Source: Rutstroemia sp. NJR-2017a BVV2 (Eukaryota > Ascomycota > Leotiomycetes > Helotiales > Rutstroemiaceae). Taken from it: a DNA stretch of 64,000 nt. The notes beneath the pieces are model-generated. The model had not been told where the DNA came from. It worked only from the letters and a program-made list of their open reading frames with translations, and made no database searches. This document shows positions 20,011 through 31,905 of this stretch, piece after piece. The position numbers and the translations under genes are program-made. The number at the start of each line of letters is the position of its first letter. The stretch's first letter is position 1. Where the stretch lies: the NCBI GenBank assembly GCA_002946415.1, contig NJPS01000004.1:1059001-1123000 (forward strand), read 5' to 3'.

Positions 20011-21864
20011 TCAGACTGCGGTAACACCAGGTGAACGTTGGACCCGGCATGGAAGACCACCTTCCATAGGTAAGGTGAGGCTATTCTTACTGATCCTTTC
20101 CTTTTGGTCAAGCGGCGCGAAATCGAAATGTAAAACTAACTTCGAGATGACTTGCGCAACCACGGATTCCGCCATTTTCTTACCGAGACACGTCCTTGGA
20201 CCTCCATTGAATACCGGAAATTCAAAAGCTGGCTTAGAAATCAAGCCTCCCTTCTCAATCCATCTTTCTGGTCGAAACTGGTCTGCATCGTCACCCCAGG
20301 TCAATTTCGATCGATTCATCGCCCATGGACACCACACGAGAACTGCGTTTTTAGGAAGATAAGTCCCGTCGGGTAATGTGGCCGCTTGTTCGCATTGCTT
20401 GATCTCGAACGGAATGGGCGGGTAGAGTCTCAAGGTCTCATAAAAGACAGACATAACATATGGTACTGCAGATGGATGAAATGCAGTGGAGGTAATTTTC
20501 TCATCACTTCCGAAAGTATCGTTGACATGCCTAACTTCCTGTCGAACCCGCTCTGCCTCTGCTGGATGACGCATTAACAGATAGAAGGCCCATGTCAAGG
20601 CTTGCGCAGTGGTATCTCGACCTACAATACTTAGTCAGAAACAAACATGTATAGGAGAGAGGTTGTTTACCTGCTGAAAGATAGTTCAGAGCTGCATCGG
20701 CCACCGTGTTATGATCGTCGATTGAATCCAGGAGCGAATTGATCAAACTACCTGAAATACAATCCAGTGAGTCATTTTCTAATTTATTCTTTTCCCGTCT
20801 TGATTTGACTGCATTCGCGACTATCTCGGCACCAAAGGCCTTGACTTTCGTGATGGAAGACCTGAATCGAGCCCCAAATATCATCTCAGTGACCGGCCAT
20901 AGGGGATTCTGGAATCTTTCCCCTGTAGCACCAGAAGCATATTCGAATGCCAGAGAGAATTCGTCTCTTGAATGCATGTCCATCTACTGGAAGTTAGCGA
21001 TTTGCTCAGTTATGGGAGAAAAACACTTACATCATATGCCATGCGCCCCATCAGCTTGGTAGTCAATTCATGGAACTCAGCTTCTAGATCGACATCTCGA
21101 GAATCACTACATGCTTCACCAAGCTTCGCTATAATCTCGTTGAGATACTTGGGCAGAGTTGTATCTGTGAGAACCTTCATATTTGAGTTGTTCAAGAAGG
21201 CTAGACCAGCTTTCCTCTGAACTTTCCATAGATTGCCGTCTGCATTTATAATGCCGTTGCCTTCAGCTTCTGTTAGAAAACAATGCCAAAAATGGATATA
21301 TCGAAAAATAGAACACAACGCACCAAACAAATCCCACGATCTACTCTTCACAAAGTCCCCTTTAGCAAAGATACCTTCATTCTTGAAGACATATTCCAGG
21401 TTCTTTGGGTCATTGATCACCACCCCTGGCGGTAATGAAGGAACTGAGATCTGGAATGTCTCAAAACCGAACTGTCGCTCACACTTGATGAACCAGGAGA
21501 ACAACTTATGACGAGCTTGCAAGAAGACAAGGCCATTGCCAACGAGTGGAAGTGTATTTGGCGGGCATCTGTAACGTTGATCAGCATCGTATGATTGGTC
21601 AGAGCATCGGCTTAAGTGATTCTAGCTATGAAGAAGACAGCCCAAAATCTCCTTTATCTGAAGATATTCAAGTAGTTATTCTCAAAATACATCGATTTTG
21701 ACCTCCTATATCCCGCCGTGCAGTCATCCAAGGTAGCAAATCTCGAAAGAGAAAAAGTTGACCTACCTCAAACTCTGGCCATTCCTCCGGATCTTCGATC
21801 CACCAAACAAACGATACAGAATGAAAGACGCAACAAAGACCGAAACGAACGTCCAAACATACAT
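20011..21864 (-). CDS. Cytochrome P450, CYP52/86-clan-like, 501 aa
   Basis: Five minus-strand exons (21864-21767, 21568-21324, 21269-21031, 20983-20671, 20621-20011) with closing phases. The N-terminal anchor MYVWTFVSVFVASFILYRLF is followed by a proline hinge (CPPNTLPLVGNG). The I-helix oxygen-activation motif AGRDTT lies across the last intron (about 298-303), ETLR (ExxR) at 360-363, FRPERW near 415, and the heme loop FNGGPRTCLGKKMAE with the thiolate Cys444. The heme-loop form and helix-I sequence fit the CYP52/86-like group of fatty acid or alkane hydroxylases (family inference). It should sit in the ER membrane and need P450 reductase. Length is normal and no key residue is missing. Confidence 0.92.
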
Positions 21865-22160
21865 CTTGTCAATGAATGAATCATGAATATCACATGAAAG
21901 AAATTCGGACAAATGTCGTCGAAAAGGTTATTTAGTTCAGAATGAACGTCCACCAGAATTTTACCGATGCAGGAATGTGACATCACTAGATTAGGAAGCC
22001 TCGACGCGAACGTCACTACCTGGACGACTTTGGAGCTCCCACTGTTTCAGCATTTAGGGTCGACGTCTCCCTCAACTGTGCCTCTTTTTTGTTGTAGACT
22101 TCGAATTCGAATTGTTTTATTCATCTATATTTCAATTGGTATAAGAGAGGAAAAGAAAAG

Positions 22161-23386
22161 ATGGTGCACCTACTTCCACGCCTTCATTTGTTCGAGATCA
22201 ATGATCAGTTCTGGTGCGTTAATTACCCAAGCTCCCTAAAGCTCCCACAGCTTCCCACATCAACACTCAAACCCACATTCCCAATCGACCTCTCTTCTCC
22301 CATCTACCCTATCCCTCACTAACAAAATCTCCCCAACCCCAGGTTCCCCCAATACTTCCGCTCCAAAATCCAATCCTGCCTCACCCTTTGCTGGACCTTC
22401 TACGTGCCCCTCCTCCAACCCAGTTCCCCTGCGCAACTCGTCGCCCACACCCTCTCCCGCACGCTCTCCACCAACATCACAAACTACACCTACGTCGACT
22501 TCTGCTCCGGCGCCGGCGGCCCCACCCCCTACATCGAAATCCACCTCAACTCGCAACTGCGGTCATCCTCCTCCTCCGCCGCACCTCCCTCCAACGAAGA
22601 AAACACCTACGCAGCCATCGCCGCCGCGCCTCGCACCAATGGCGTTTCAGAGCATGCCCCGCATCCCGTCATGCAGACGACGCAGGGCAGCGAGGTGAAA
22701 TTCGTGCTGACGGATCTGCATCCACATATCACGGACTGGACTGCCGCGAGCAAGAAAAGCGCGAATCTGACGTTTATTGATAAGCCGGTTGATGCGGCGA
22801 ATGCGCCGACGGATTTGCTGGATGGGGTGAAGGGGCGCGAAGATAAGGGGAAGAAGGTTTTTAGATTGTATAATTTGGCTTTTCATCATTTCCCGGATGC
22901 GTTGGCGGCGGAGATCTTGAGGAATACGATGGATACTGCGGATGGTTTTGCGTAGGTTTTCTCTTCTTATTCTTTATGTTTACGTTTCTTTCCTTATGCC
23001 ATGGAATCCTCTGAGGTTGGAATGATTGCTAATATCTATCTGAAAACAGTATCTTCGAGCTCCAGGAACGCACCATTTCATCGCTGATCACTATGTTCGG
23101 AATGGGCATACTCATGATGATAATCACGCCCTTCTACTTCTGGAGAAGTCCCGGTCATCTGTTCTTCACATATGTGATTCCGATTATCCCATTTGTACTG
23201 GTGTTTGACGGATTGGTCTCTAGCTTGAGGACGCGGAACGCGAAGGAGGTCGAGGCGTTGATGAAGAGGGCGGGTGGAAAGGATGGGTTTGGTGCGCCGG
23301 GGTGGAAACTCATGAGTGGGAGGGAAAGACATACGTTCCCCACGGGATATATGACTTGGGTTATGGGGATTAAGGAGGATAAGTGA
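22161..23386 (+). CDS. Methyltransferase-like membrane protein of unknown function, 315 aa
   Basis: Three exons (22161-22213, 22343-22951, 23050-23386) in phase. The N-terminal part (about 1-235) has a Rossmann methyltransferase look: YVDFCSGAGGPTPYIEI resembles the SAM-binding glycine loop, then FVLTDLHPHI with an acidic residue after the second strand, then FRLYNLAFHHFPD. The C-terminal part has two hydrophobic segments (MFGMGILMMIITPFYFW and LFFTYVIPIIPFVLVFDG), and the protein ends with an amphipathic tail. Such proteins are conserved in Pezizomycotina but I know no assigned substrate. The second exon switches sharply from C-rich to G-rich codons. The assignment to methyltransferases is moderate. 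Confidence 0.8.
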
Positions 23387-23530
23387 GGTGACTATGAGTA
23401 GAAATCGGTGTAATGTACTCGTACGGGCACTGAAAATGAAGACGTATGAAATTAGATTATTGGCTGTAGTATAGACATGTAGAAGTACTTGAGACTAAAT
23501 GACGCTAAAATAATAGATCTATCCCCAGCT

Positions 23531-26166
23531 TTATTCCGGGAAGAAACCACCGGCCATATCATCATCTTCATCCACATACGTATCGCTCAACTCACTCTCC
23601 GAATCATCTCTAACGAAGCCGCCCCCGTTATCTTCATCGCTACCGCCATCACCATCTTCCTCCACCTCCTCGTTCTCCTGCTCATCCTCTCCATCATCCT
23701 CAATACCTTTATCATAATCCCGCTCCTCCCCTTCAACAATATACCCATCCACCCTCTCCTTAATCCTCAACCCCACCAAAAACCTCCTCCACAACCCCAA
23801 AACCCTCTCCTCTCTCCTTTCCTCCTCCTCCCTCTCCCTCTCATCCCTAAACCCTTCCACCACCGCCTCCACCGCCTCCCTATACTCCTCCGCCACCACC
23901 ACACCCCTCAAAACCGCCGTCCCATGCCTCCCCTTAAACGCAAACCCCGTCAATGCCGCCGCATAATCAATCCCCAGCAACCTAGCTGCAAGCGCCGCTT
24001 CCGGATGCGGGATATGCGCTCCGCCCTCTGGCACCATCGACGGCACGTACACGTCTATATTGCCGAAAGAATTTTTCGGCACGCGTCCGTTGACGATTGG
24101 TGGTGGAACGTACAGTTCCGTTTGTTCTTCTGTGTAGAGATTGGTGCCGGCTCGTTCCTCGCCTCCTTCGTCGTCGCCATCGAAATCGTCAGGTTTCTTC
24201 CGCGCTGCTACGACTTTGGTTGGGATTTCTCCCATTTTGACTTCGCGCCCTAGGCGGTACCATGCGTCTGCGCTTCGTACAATCTTGACGTCTTTTCTCC
24301 GGTAGACATTCTCTAGCTTTTTACCGCCCGGTACAGTATTATCTCTGCCCGTAGCGACTCTTCCGCTTTCTCGCTCTGCGACAATAACTTCGTTCCGTTT
24401 GAGATGTCTTTCAAGGGCATATATAGGATGGTCTTTGAAATCCTGAACATTTTTCGGCATCGGCTCTCGAGCTTCTAATGCTGCTAGCTCTCCATCTTCG
24501 ATTAGTTCTGCGTCGGTTCTCCATCCTCGGGAGAAATGGCGCATAGTTTTATTCCACCATTTTTGACCCCCAGGTGTGCATTCTATGCGTAGCTTCCGTG
24601 TCTTGGAATTCGGTGCTTTAACATAACGACGCGTGACGTCGCAAGCTGCTGAGTCGGCGGAAAAGGCAATCACGTAACTCATGAGGTTTTCTCTGTCGGT
24701 GGACGGCGGTTCGAAGTTTCGGGGTTTGGCAATGGTTTCGGTTACGAGAGGGTCAACGGGAATCCATTTTTGATGTGCAACATCTAGAACTTCGACCCAG
24801 AAGATGGGGTAGGATGATTCATGGATCTCTTTGGGCTTTGGTTTGGGTGGTGGTGGCGGTGGTGCGGGAAGAGGTGGGAGATGGTAGGACGATGCACCGG
24901 GATGGCCGAGGCGTCGACGAGGATTTGCAAGTAGTGATTCAGTGGTTTCGGTATCTGGTGAGATAGCTGGTCTTTCCGTGTCTAAAGTCTTCGCTGGAGT
25001 TTTTGGTCGTGGCTTGATAGGTTTTGGCATAGGTGGCCCGCCAGTAGTAAATGATAATGGTTGGAGTGAGCAAACTAGACGAGTTTCAACGCCTGCACTT
25101 CGCATCAGAGCGCAAAATAGCTGCGCTCCTACATCTCTAGAACCCTTAAGTTCTTTGGCTGCCTTCCTGAAATCGGCTTGTTCATAAGCAGCATCAGCGT
25201 CTTCAGGAAGCGTGTACTGGAAGTTGATAAGTAGCTACCCATTGAATATATTCTCGAGGAACTCACATTTTTTATGTGCTCCTCGTCGTCGGCCCATAAA
25301 GCTCTTCGCATTCCTCTCTTTGTAACCTCAAACTGGGTTCTCCACATGACAGCAACAAGGTCCAACCCCCGTTTGAATGCATCAGTCTGGCTAAACTGTG
25401 ATAAATCCTGTCGCGGTCTAAGAAAACTAAGCATTTTCTTTGTCAAAAGCGGCTTGAGCATGTCATGGACCGTAGGATCATTGCACCACTCATTTCTTCG
25501 ATCCACGTGCGATAGTAAACATAGAATATGCAATTTGTGGATCTCCAATCTCAAAACTTTGTCCGCTTGAGTGATTGCTTTACGCTTTGGCGTCGCAGGG
25601 CGCGTTTGCAGAACGGAACTGGCAGTCAGATTCAGTTCCAGATCTCCTGATGGTTCATCGTCCTTGTTATCAAAATTGACATTTTCCCAATCGATATCAC
25701 TTTCCACAGTCTCTTCATCAGAATCTCTGTATGTCGTCTGTTGAGGTCTACCCAGTTCTTCGTCGTCAAGCGCTTCGTCATCGAGCACTTTCGGCGCAAA
25801 GACATCTTCAAACTCAACATCTTCGTCCTCCTCAGGATCATGTAATTCAGTAACGGAGGGCTGCTTCGGACTCGAAGTTGAAGGCTCAGCTCTTGGGGCT
25901 GCAATACCTCGCGGCCCAACCTTCCTCTTTTTCAGAGGACGTTCTGGGATTTCCGACTGGCTGGGCAGGGCTTCTGCCAACATATCCCTATAGACATCTG
26001 GGACAGCATTTTTATTTGCAGCTTTCCCTTTTCCCTTCACCCTAGCTGAAGCTCTCCTCCCCTGCGTTTCTGTAGAGGGAGAATTTGTGGTGTTGGCAGC
26101 AATCGAACCTGGATTGGCAACGTCATTGGCTTGCTTCTTTGGCCGTCCCCTTGTTTTTGGTGGCAT
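23531..26166 (-). CDS. RAD4: Rad4/XPC-type nucleotide excision repair protein, 861 aa
   Basis: Two exons (26166-25267 and 25216-23531) around a 49-nt intron. The N-terminus is basic and nuclear-looking (PPKTRGRPKKQ). A transglutaminase-homology domain straddles the intron (KLHILCLLSHVDRRNEWCND ... DVGAQLFCALMRSAGVETRLVCSL) with its late part at YPIFWVEVLDVAHQKWIPVDP. Beta-hairpin domains follow: HPIYALERHLKRNEVI (BHD1), VYRRKDVKIVRSADAWYRLG (BHD2) and FGNIDVYVPSMVPEGGAHIP with AALTGFAFKGRHGTAVLRGVVV (BHD3). Rad4/XPC recognises helix-distorting lesions with Rad23 and recruits TFIIH. The last 120 residues form an unusually acidic tail. Divergent from the TOK channel. Confidence 0.95.
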
Positions 26167-27079
26167 ATTGAACTTTCATTACCTTTGAAGTCCCCAAATT
26201 TACAAGCTGGACTTTGATCTGATCATCAATAATACGATACCATTAACTAAGAGATTCGAAAAGTTGTCCAGGTTTTGTCCTCAAATTTTGAATTCTTAAG
26301 CAGGAATATATGTGAAAATCGCCTGCCTAGTTTGACGAGCTCTGGAGATGGCAACGATCGTGCTAAGGCTTATATTGGCAAATACTTATGCCTGGTCTTA
26401 TAAGGCAACTAACTACATCTAGACCTTTGGGAATCTTCAACCTCCTTCTGCCTTTCTATTCCAACCACGAACTTATTCAAACGATGGGCAGATACGTTGA
26501 CACTCATGCTATGCCGCTATTTTTGTATGTCGCAAACATTTCTTCACGTTAGCCTCCACAAGGTAATCGATTCCTTCTCTTGCGCCAATGTGAGTCCTTT
26601 TCTTGATCTTCCGTTTCTACCGTGGTCAGATGAACGATTGTCGACTGTCTTCTCCTCGTGCAAGTATTCTCTAGGCGCTGGGATCAAGCCCTCCTTGGTC
26701 TGGAATCGTCCATGTCCATTTCATTTCATGGTTTTTACGAATCTCATCCAAAACCTCTCCAATATGCAACGGTTTGTTACTCTAGAAACCCACCGTGGAC
26801 CCTGCTTTTCCAACTACGTCATAAGATTAGCTCGCTTGGCCAATCATTTCCTTGGTCAATCTAGAACTTTTGGAAACACGCAAATGGAGCGTCTAGACAT
26901 TGTTATCGATAGATATCTGCTATCGTTTCCCCATACCCTATATCTTGGCAAAACATTTTACCTTCGCATGCACCGGTAGTGTGCTCTGCGTTCTCTCTCC
27001 GCGACAATACTTGACGGCATTCCAAGCTCTTGTGCGGTCCATCGACAGCCGGTTTCTCAACAGCTCTGCATTCAACAAT
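26167..27079. other. Divergent promoter region between Rad4 and TOK
   Basis: An open plus-strand frame from 26497 to 26979 has no domain and no support as a gene; it more probably belongs to the channel's 5' UTR. No repeats seen. Confidence 0.5.
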
Positions 27080-29291
27080 ATGAACGATCCAGGTCTCGAC
27101 GAACCTATCTCTAACGATGCCAAGAATGTGGAACACCAGAAGAGGGACGAGGAAGAGGAGGCAGAGGAGGATGAGGAGAGTTTCCTTGAACCAAGGTATG
27201 CAGAGCAAACAAGCTTTCTAGCATCAGCGATTGTTCTTTTCTCATTGCTTTCTTCGAAGCTTTATTTGAGCAATACTAATGGTTGTTTATGTAGTCGCTG
27301 GTGGTTTGCTAGCACCGCATTTCCTCTCGTAGCAGGCACTTTCGGACCTATGGCCTCGGCTTTCAGTATCTGCGCGTTAGTAGTACATTGGAGAGTTTGG
27401 ATACCAGACGGTGGAGTCGAAGAACATGGTGTTTACATAGACGATCCAAAATGGTAGGGACCACCCAAGCTATTGAAGAACGTCAAGGATAACCTTTAGC
27501 AGGTTGATCGGGATAAACGCAGCACAACTCGCCATAGCCCTTATATCGAATCTATTCCTACTTCTGAACATGGCAGAGAGAGTTCGGTTTTCTATCGCCC
27601 AACCAATCACAATTATAGGATGGTATCTATCCTCATTTGCTCTAATCGGACTGACAGCTTGTGCCTCTGGTCCCTTAACACTTCCGTCGCCACCACAGCA
27701 CGCCTATACACAAGCATTTTATTATGCAATTATGTCCGCTGGTCTTTACTTTATTGTAGCCAGTCTCATGGTGGTCACAGTTTACGGAGCATACAAAGGA
27801 CACTACAGAAAGGAGTTCAAATTGTCTATAAGCCAGAGGACCTTGATGTTACAGACCATCAGTTTCCTGGTGTATTTACTGGTTGGTGCCGCCATCTTTT
27901 CTCACATAGAGTCGTGGCAGTATCTTGATGCAGTCTACTGGGCCGATTTTACTCTATTGACCGTTGGTATCGGAGATTACGCTCCCATGACGCATCTTGG
28001 AAGAGGGCTTCTATTTCCATACGCTATTGGCGGCGTCATCATCCTAGGTCTGGTCGTTGGTTCGATTCGTTCACTTGTTCTCGACCGTGGAAAGGTTAAG
28101 CTTGGAGCTCGAATGGTAGAAAAAGAACGAAGACGCCTTCTTAAAAAAATGCAGAAGAAAAATGCCAAAATTCTGAAGCCTATCACAACTGGAAAATCGA
28201 CCGAGTCGAGCTCAACATTAGTCAAAGAGGATGGCCTTACCGAAAGGGAAAGACGTCAACAAGAATTTGAACTAATGAGACAAATTCAGGAGCAGGCTAC
28301 GACCAAACGCCGTTGGACTTCCCTTTTGGTCTCTGGTACGACTTGGTTTGTACTTTGGTTTGCCGGTGCAGCAATTTTCAAGGCTGCTGAATATGGTCAG
28401 AACTGGAGTTACTTTCAGTCGCTCTATTTTTCGTATACCTCACTTCTTACCATTGGATATGGTGACTTCTATCCGATGTCAAATTCTGGAAAACCGTTCT
28501 TCGTTTTCTGGTCACTTCTGGCCGTCCCTTCTCTTACAATACTTATCAGCAACATGGGAGATACAATCATCAAAGGTGTTCGGGATCTCACTCTGTATAT
28601 TGGAAATTCCACAATTTTACCCGGCGAAAAAGGAGTCAAAGATGAAATTAAAGGGCTGATAAATAAGATTACTATGGGGAAGATGTTTGATCCTGAAGAT
28701 ATTCAAAAACAAGCCCCAGGATTTCTTGGTGCAGGCGATCGTCGTGGCGAGGATGGAAACAAAACCGGACAAGAACGCTCAAAGAACGACCCTGAATCCG
28801 CTGCACAAAACGCTGCCGGTGAACGTGCAACACTGGAAACAAGACAAGCTGCACGACAAGCCCGGGGGAATGATAAACTTCCTGAAAACAAGCACGAGTA
28901 CCATGTTGTTCTCATCAAAGAAATCGCCAAAGTCATCAAACATCAGAATAGTTCGCCGCCGAGGAAATACACCTTCGATGAGTGGGCTTGGTATCTGAAG
29001 TTGATTGGCGAAGACGAAAGTGATGCGGATAATCATAGAAAGGCGTTGAGAAACCCGGATATGGAGTTAGGGGGTGCGAGCGGGATTACGCAGCATGAGA
29101 AGGGGAAGGAGTGGAGTTGGGTCGGGACGAGGAGTCCGTTGATGGGGCATAAGGAGGAGAGTGAGTGGGTTTTGGAGAGGTTGACGCATAAGTTGGAGAG
29201 GGAGTTGGAGATGTTTAGGAGGGAGATATTGGAGATGGGTGGGAAGCATGTTAAAGGTGCGGCAGGGGAGGATGAAAAAGAGGAGAAGTGA
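27080..29291 (+). CDS. TOK1: TOK-type outwardly rectifying potassium channel, 687 aa
   Basis: Three exons (27080-27195, 27295-27453, 27503-29291). A short acidic N-terminus is followed by about eight membrane segments in the 4+4 layout unique to fungal TOK channels. There are two pore loops: TVGIGDY (about 245-251) and TIGYGDF (about 408-414), separated by a long charged linker (KERRRLLKKMQKKNAK). The C-terminal 220 residues are hydrophilic and charged. TOK channels release K+ across the plasma membrane on depolarisation and are coupled to the K+ gradient. The second filter is canonical; the first has Ile in place of Tyr, common in this family. Ending in a Glu/Lys-rich tail with almost only G-ending codons. 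Confidence 0.95.
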
Positions 29292-29628
29292 TCAAGAGCC
29301 GGGTGTCAGTTGGATGAATGTTTTTGGATTGTTTGCTGTGTGATACCCCCTGATTGAGTGAGTTTTAGGCAACATGCATGGATAGCGTGGGAGTTGGGAG
29401 TTGAGGATTGAGAAATATATATTTGGATATGTAGATATGATACTATAATCAACTGTGTCAAAGCCAGTCTTCTAGTAGAAACGTGCTATCTAATCAAGTA
29501 CTCTTTGCTCTTCAGACGCTGGCCTGATCATGGTTGAAATTTGGTTTGACTGCGGATATATGTTCATTCCACACTACTCAACACCCCAATCACATTACCC
29601 ACAGAACTACACGAACACAAACGACCCC
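29292..29628. other. Convergent intergenic region
   Basis: Lies between the TOK channel and Mpp10 3' ends; nothing recognised. Confidence 0.5.
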
Positions 29629-31905
29629 CTACAACTTAAACCCACCACCCCCCGTAACCACATCCTTCGCCGCGATCTTCCTCCCCTCCACATCTCTCAT
29701 CTCTCCCTTCTTCCCAATAACCTTCACCCCACCGCGTTTCAACTCCCCAACCACATCCCTCTTCTCCTTCGTCTTCCTACTAATCGCCGCCTTCTGCTCC
29801 TCGCCACTCTTCCGAATCCTCTCCTTCTCTCTCCTCCTCCTCCTCAGCTTCTCCTCCCTACTCATCTCCCCCCTCGCCACCGGCGCCCCGCCCCTCACTA
29901 TCTCGCTATTATCCACACCCACACCCGCGCCTTTACCCTTCTCCTGCCCCGCTTTATAGATCTCCTGCGGCGCCAACATGCTCTCCCCACCGGTAATCCC
30001 CGCCGCCGTGCTAGGCTGCGCGTCTTCCATACTAATCGTCGGGACATCGCCCACGATCGTAAGACTCGGCGCCGCGGGCTTGGGTTTATAATGCCAACTA
30101 CTCAGCGCGTCGAGTTTCGCACAGACCTCTCTCCAGAGAGTCTCCACCTCCTTCTCCTCCCTCTGCAGCTTCTCGTCCGTCTTCGAAACATACGTATCGG
30201 GATTCGTATTCTTGACGTGTTCCTCCTCGTACATCTCCGCAAGACTCTGCTGCGGTTTGGAATCGTCGAGCTCGAAGAGGCCGCGGCGGGTGCTGGCGGG
30301 GGTGAGAGAGTCTGGACGACGGCGGATCACCTCGTCGAATTCTTGCGCGAGGATCCGTCGCTTGATTAGCTCTTCGATGCTCTCGCTTACCTCGGCGGTG
30401 ATGACGGGGACGGGCTTGCCCGTGCGCTCGAAGTCGAGGTCTTCTTCGAGGAGGGAGTTCACCGGGCGGTCGACGGCGCGCGCTTCGCCAGAGAGGGTCC
30501 ATTCGCGTTTGGCGACGGAGGCGGCTTCCAGACGGCGGATCTCTTCGGTGATTTTCGCTTGCCGACGTTCGTGGGCTGAGCGCCGGGATTTGGGATCGGC
30601 GGGGTCGACGTCGGAGAGGGCGTCTTCGGAGTTGGCGTCGTCTTCGTCGTCGAAGAGGTCGCGCCGTACGTCGGCCATGGCTCGCTGGATGTCGGCTTCG
30701 GCTTCTTCAGGGGCGGCGGCTTTGGCTTTTTTGGCTTGTCGCTCGAGGTATTTGGCTTGGCGTTCTCCTTTACCTGCTTTGCGCGGTGGGGGTTCGAAGA
30801 AGTCTTTGTACATGACGTCGTTTGTGTTGTCTCCGGATGCATCAACTCCCCCGTCTAGATCCATATCGTCGTCGTCGTCGTCATCATCCTCACTGTCTCC
30901 TTCTGGTGCATTGAGATCCATGTTTCCAAAGGTTGCTCCCTGCTCCTCTTCCTCATCTTCGTCGTCAGATGCATCCATAGCTTTAGCTCGGCTGGAGCTC
31001 TTAGTGGCTTTCGCAGGTATAGACATCGGATCTGCATCCCAATCAATATCTTCTTCGTCGCTCGCTTCTCCCGTATAAGGATCTGCTGTTGCATCTTGTC
31101 GTTCGAGGAATTCCGTTTGCTTGTTGAAATCATCAATCGAGAAAAAGCCATCATTAAGCTTGTTCGGATCCTCAACAAAGACTCCAGCATTTTCCTCTTC
31201 CTCTTCCTCTTCCTCATCCTCAAAGTCGTCTTCACCATCTAATCCTAGACCTTCGGCGTCATCGTCTCCATTATCACTTCCTTCGTCCGTATGGAAATCT
31301 TCTTCCATCCCATCCACTTCTTCTCCATTCCCATTCGATTCTCCGTCCTCATCCTCATCCTCATCCTCGTCTTCAGATCCAATCTCAAAACCGTCCTCAT
31401 CAAACTTCATCATATTCAACCCTTCGCCCTCTCCATCTTCACTATCCTCTTCCTCGCCCACCCCAAGCTCCTCTAAAGCTCTCTCCGCATCACTCTTCAA
31501 CGCGTCAATAACTCTCTTCGCCTGTTCCCAAACCTGCTGCACTTCAAAACCCTGCGTATGAATTTTCCTTATCTTCAAAATCTCCGCGTCCCCAACATCT
31601 CTCTCGCCCCTCTTCCTCTTTTTCCTCTGCTCTTTCAGTCTTTCCGCCTGCTCATCGCCCAGTCTAACCGCAAACCTATCCAGTGTAATTTTCGCATACT
31701 CTATACTCGCATTTGGTATAATCGACGGAGGCGCAACGAATGTATGCCTATTATTGGGAGTGAGAGCTTTAATCAATTCCTCAATTGAAGAGTGTCCATT
31801 GGCGCCATTCTGCGCAGGAAATAATGAGGAAGAGCCCCCGGCAGGTACAGCGCTCATTGTGTGCGAAGTCGATGTCATTGAGGATGTTGTACTTGTCGTG
31901 TCCAT
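29629..31905 (-). CDS. MPP10: U3 small nucleolar ribonucleoprotein Mpp10, 758 aa
   Basis: A single exon. The ATG at 31905 (MDTTSTTSSM) is preferred; the frame is open 48 residues further upstream (to 32049), but that part is Lys-rich and unlike the family. The early block IEELIKALTPNNRHTF and KIHTQGFEVQQVWEQAKRVI fits the Mpp10 N-terminus. Long acidic tracts follow (about 200-480), with LNDGFFSIDDFNKQTEFLE, YKDFFEPP, RPVNSLLEEDLDFERTGKPV, RILAQEFDEVIRR and LAEMYEEEH, all typical Mpp10 blocks. Mpp10 binds Imp3 and Imp4 in the small-subunit processome and is needed for 18S rRNA maturation in the nucleolus. The C-terminus is Arg/Lys/Glu-rich, ending with a Gly-rich tail. Confidence 0.96.
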   Translation of the reverse strand: MDTTSTTSSMTSTSHTMSAVPAGGSSSLFPAQNGANGHSSIEELIKALTPNNRHTFVAPPSIIPNASIEYAKITLDRFAVRLGDEQAERLKEQRKKRKRGERDVGDAEILKIRKIHTQGFEVQQVWEQAKRVIDALKSDAERALEELGVGEEEDSEDGEGEGLNMMKFDEDGFEIGSEDEDEDEDEDGESNGNGEEVDGMEEDFHTDEGSDNGDDDAEGLGLDGEDDFEDEEEEEEEENAGVFVEDPNKLNDGFFSIDDFNKQTEFLERQDATADPYTGEASDEEDIDWDADPMSIPAKATKSSSRAKAMDASDDEDEEEEQGATFGNMDLNAPEGDSEDDDDDDDDMDLDGGVDASGDNTNDVMYKDFFEPPPRKAGKGERQAKYLERQAKKAKAAAPEEAEADIQRAMADVRRDLFDDEDDANSEDALSDVDPADPKSRRSAHERRQAKITEEIRRLEAASVAKREWTLSGEARAVDRPVNSLLEEDLDFERTGKPVPVITAEVSESIEELIKRRILAQEFDEVIRRRPDSLTPASTRRGLFELDDSKPQQSLAEMYEEEHVKNTNPDTYVSKTDEKLQREEKEVETLWREVCAKLDALSSWHYKPKPAAPSLTIVGDVPTISMEDAQPSTAAGITGGESMLAPQEIYKAGQEKGKGAGVGVDNSEIVRGGAPVARGEMSREEKLRRRRREKERIRKSGEEQKAAISRKTKEKRDVVGELKRGGVKVIGKKGEMRDVEGRKIAAKDVVTGGGGFKL

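Noticed and set aside
4655..23386. Possible secondary-metabolite cluster (MFS pump, Zn2Cys6 factor, rhodopsin-like protein, hydrolase, P450, methyltransferase-like)
   Set aside because: No backbone synthase, terpene cyclase or NRPS gene is present, genes are spaced by repeats, and housekeeping genes follow directly; nothing ties them together.
26497..26979. 160-aa plus-strand open frame upstream of the TOK channel
   Set aside because: No family features and placed where the 5' UTR of the channel should be.
30098..31561. Long open frames on other frames across Mpp10
   Set aside because: They are shadows of acidic-repeat codons in Mpp10; their Ser-rich or Arg-rich translations have no independent support.
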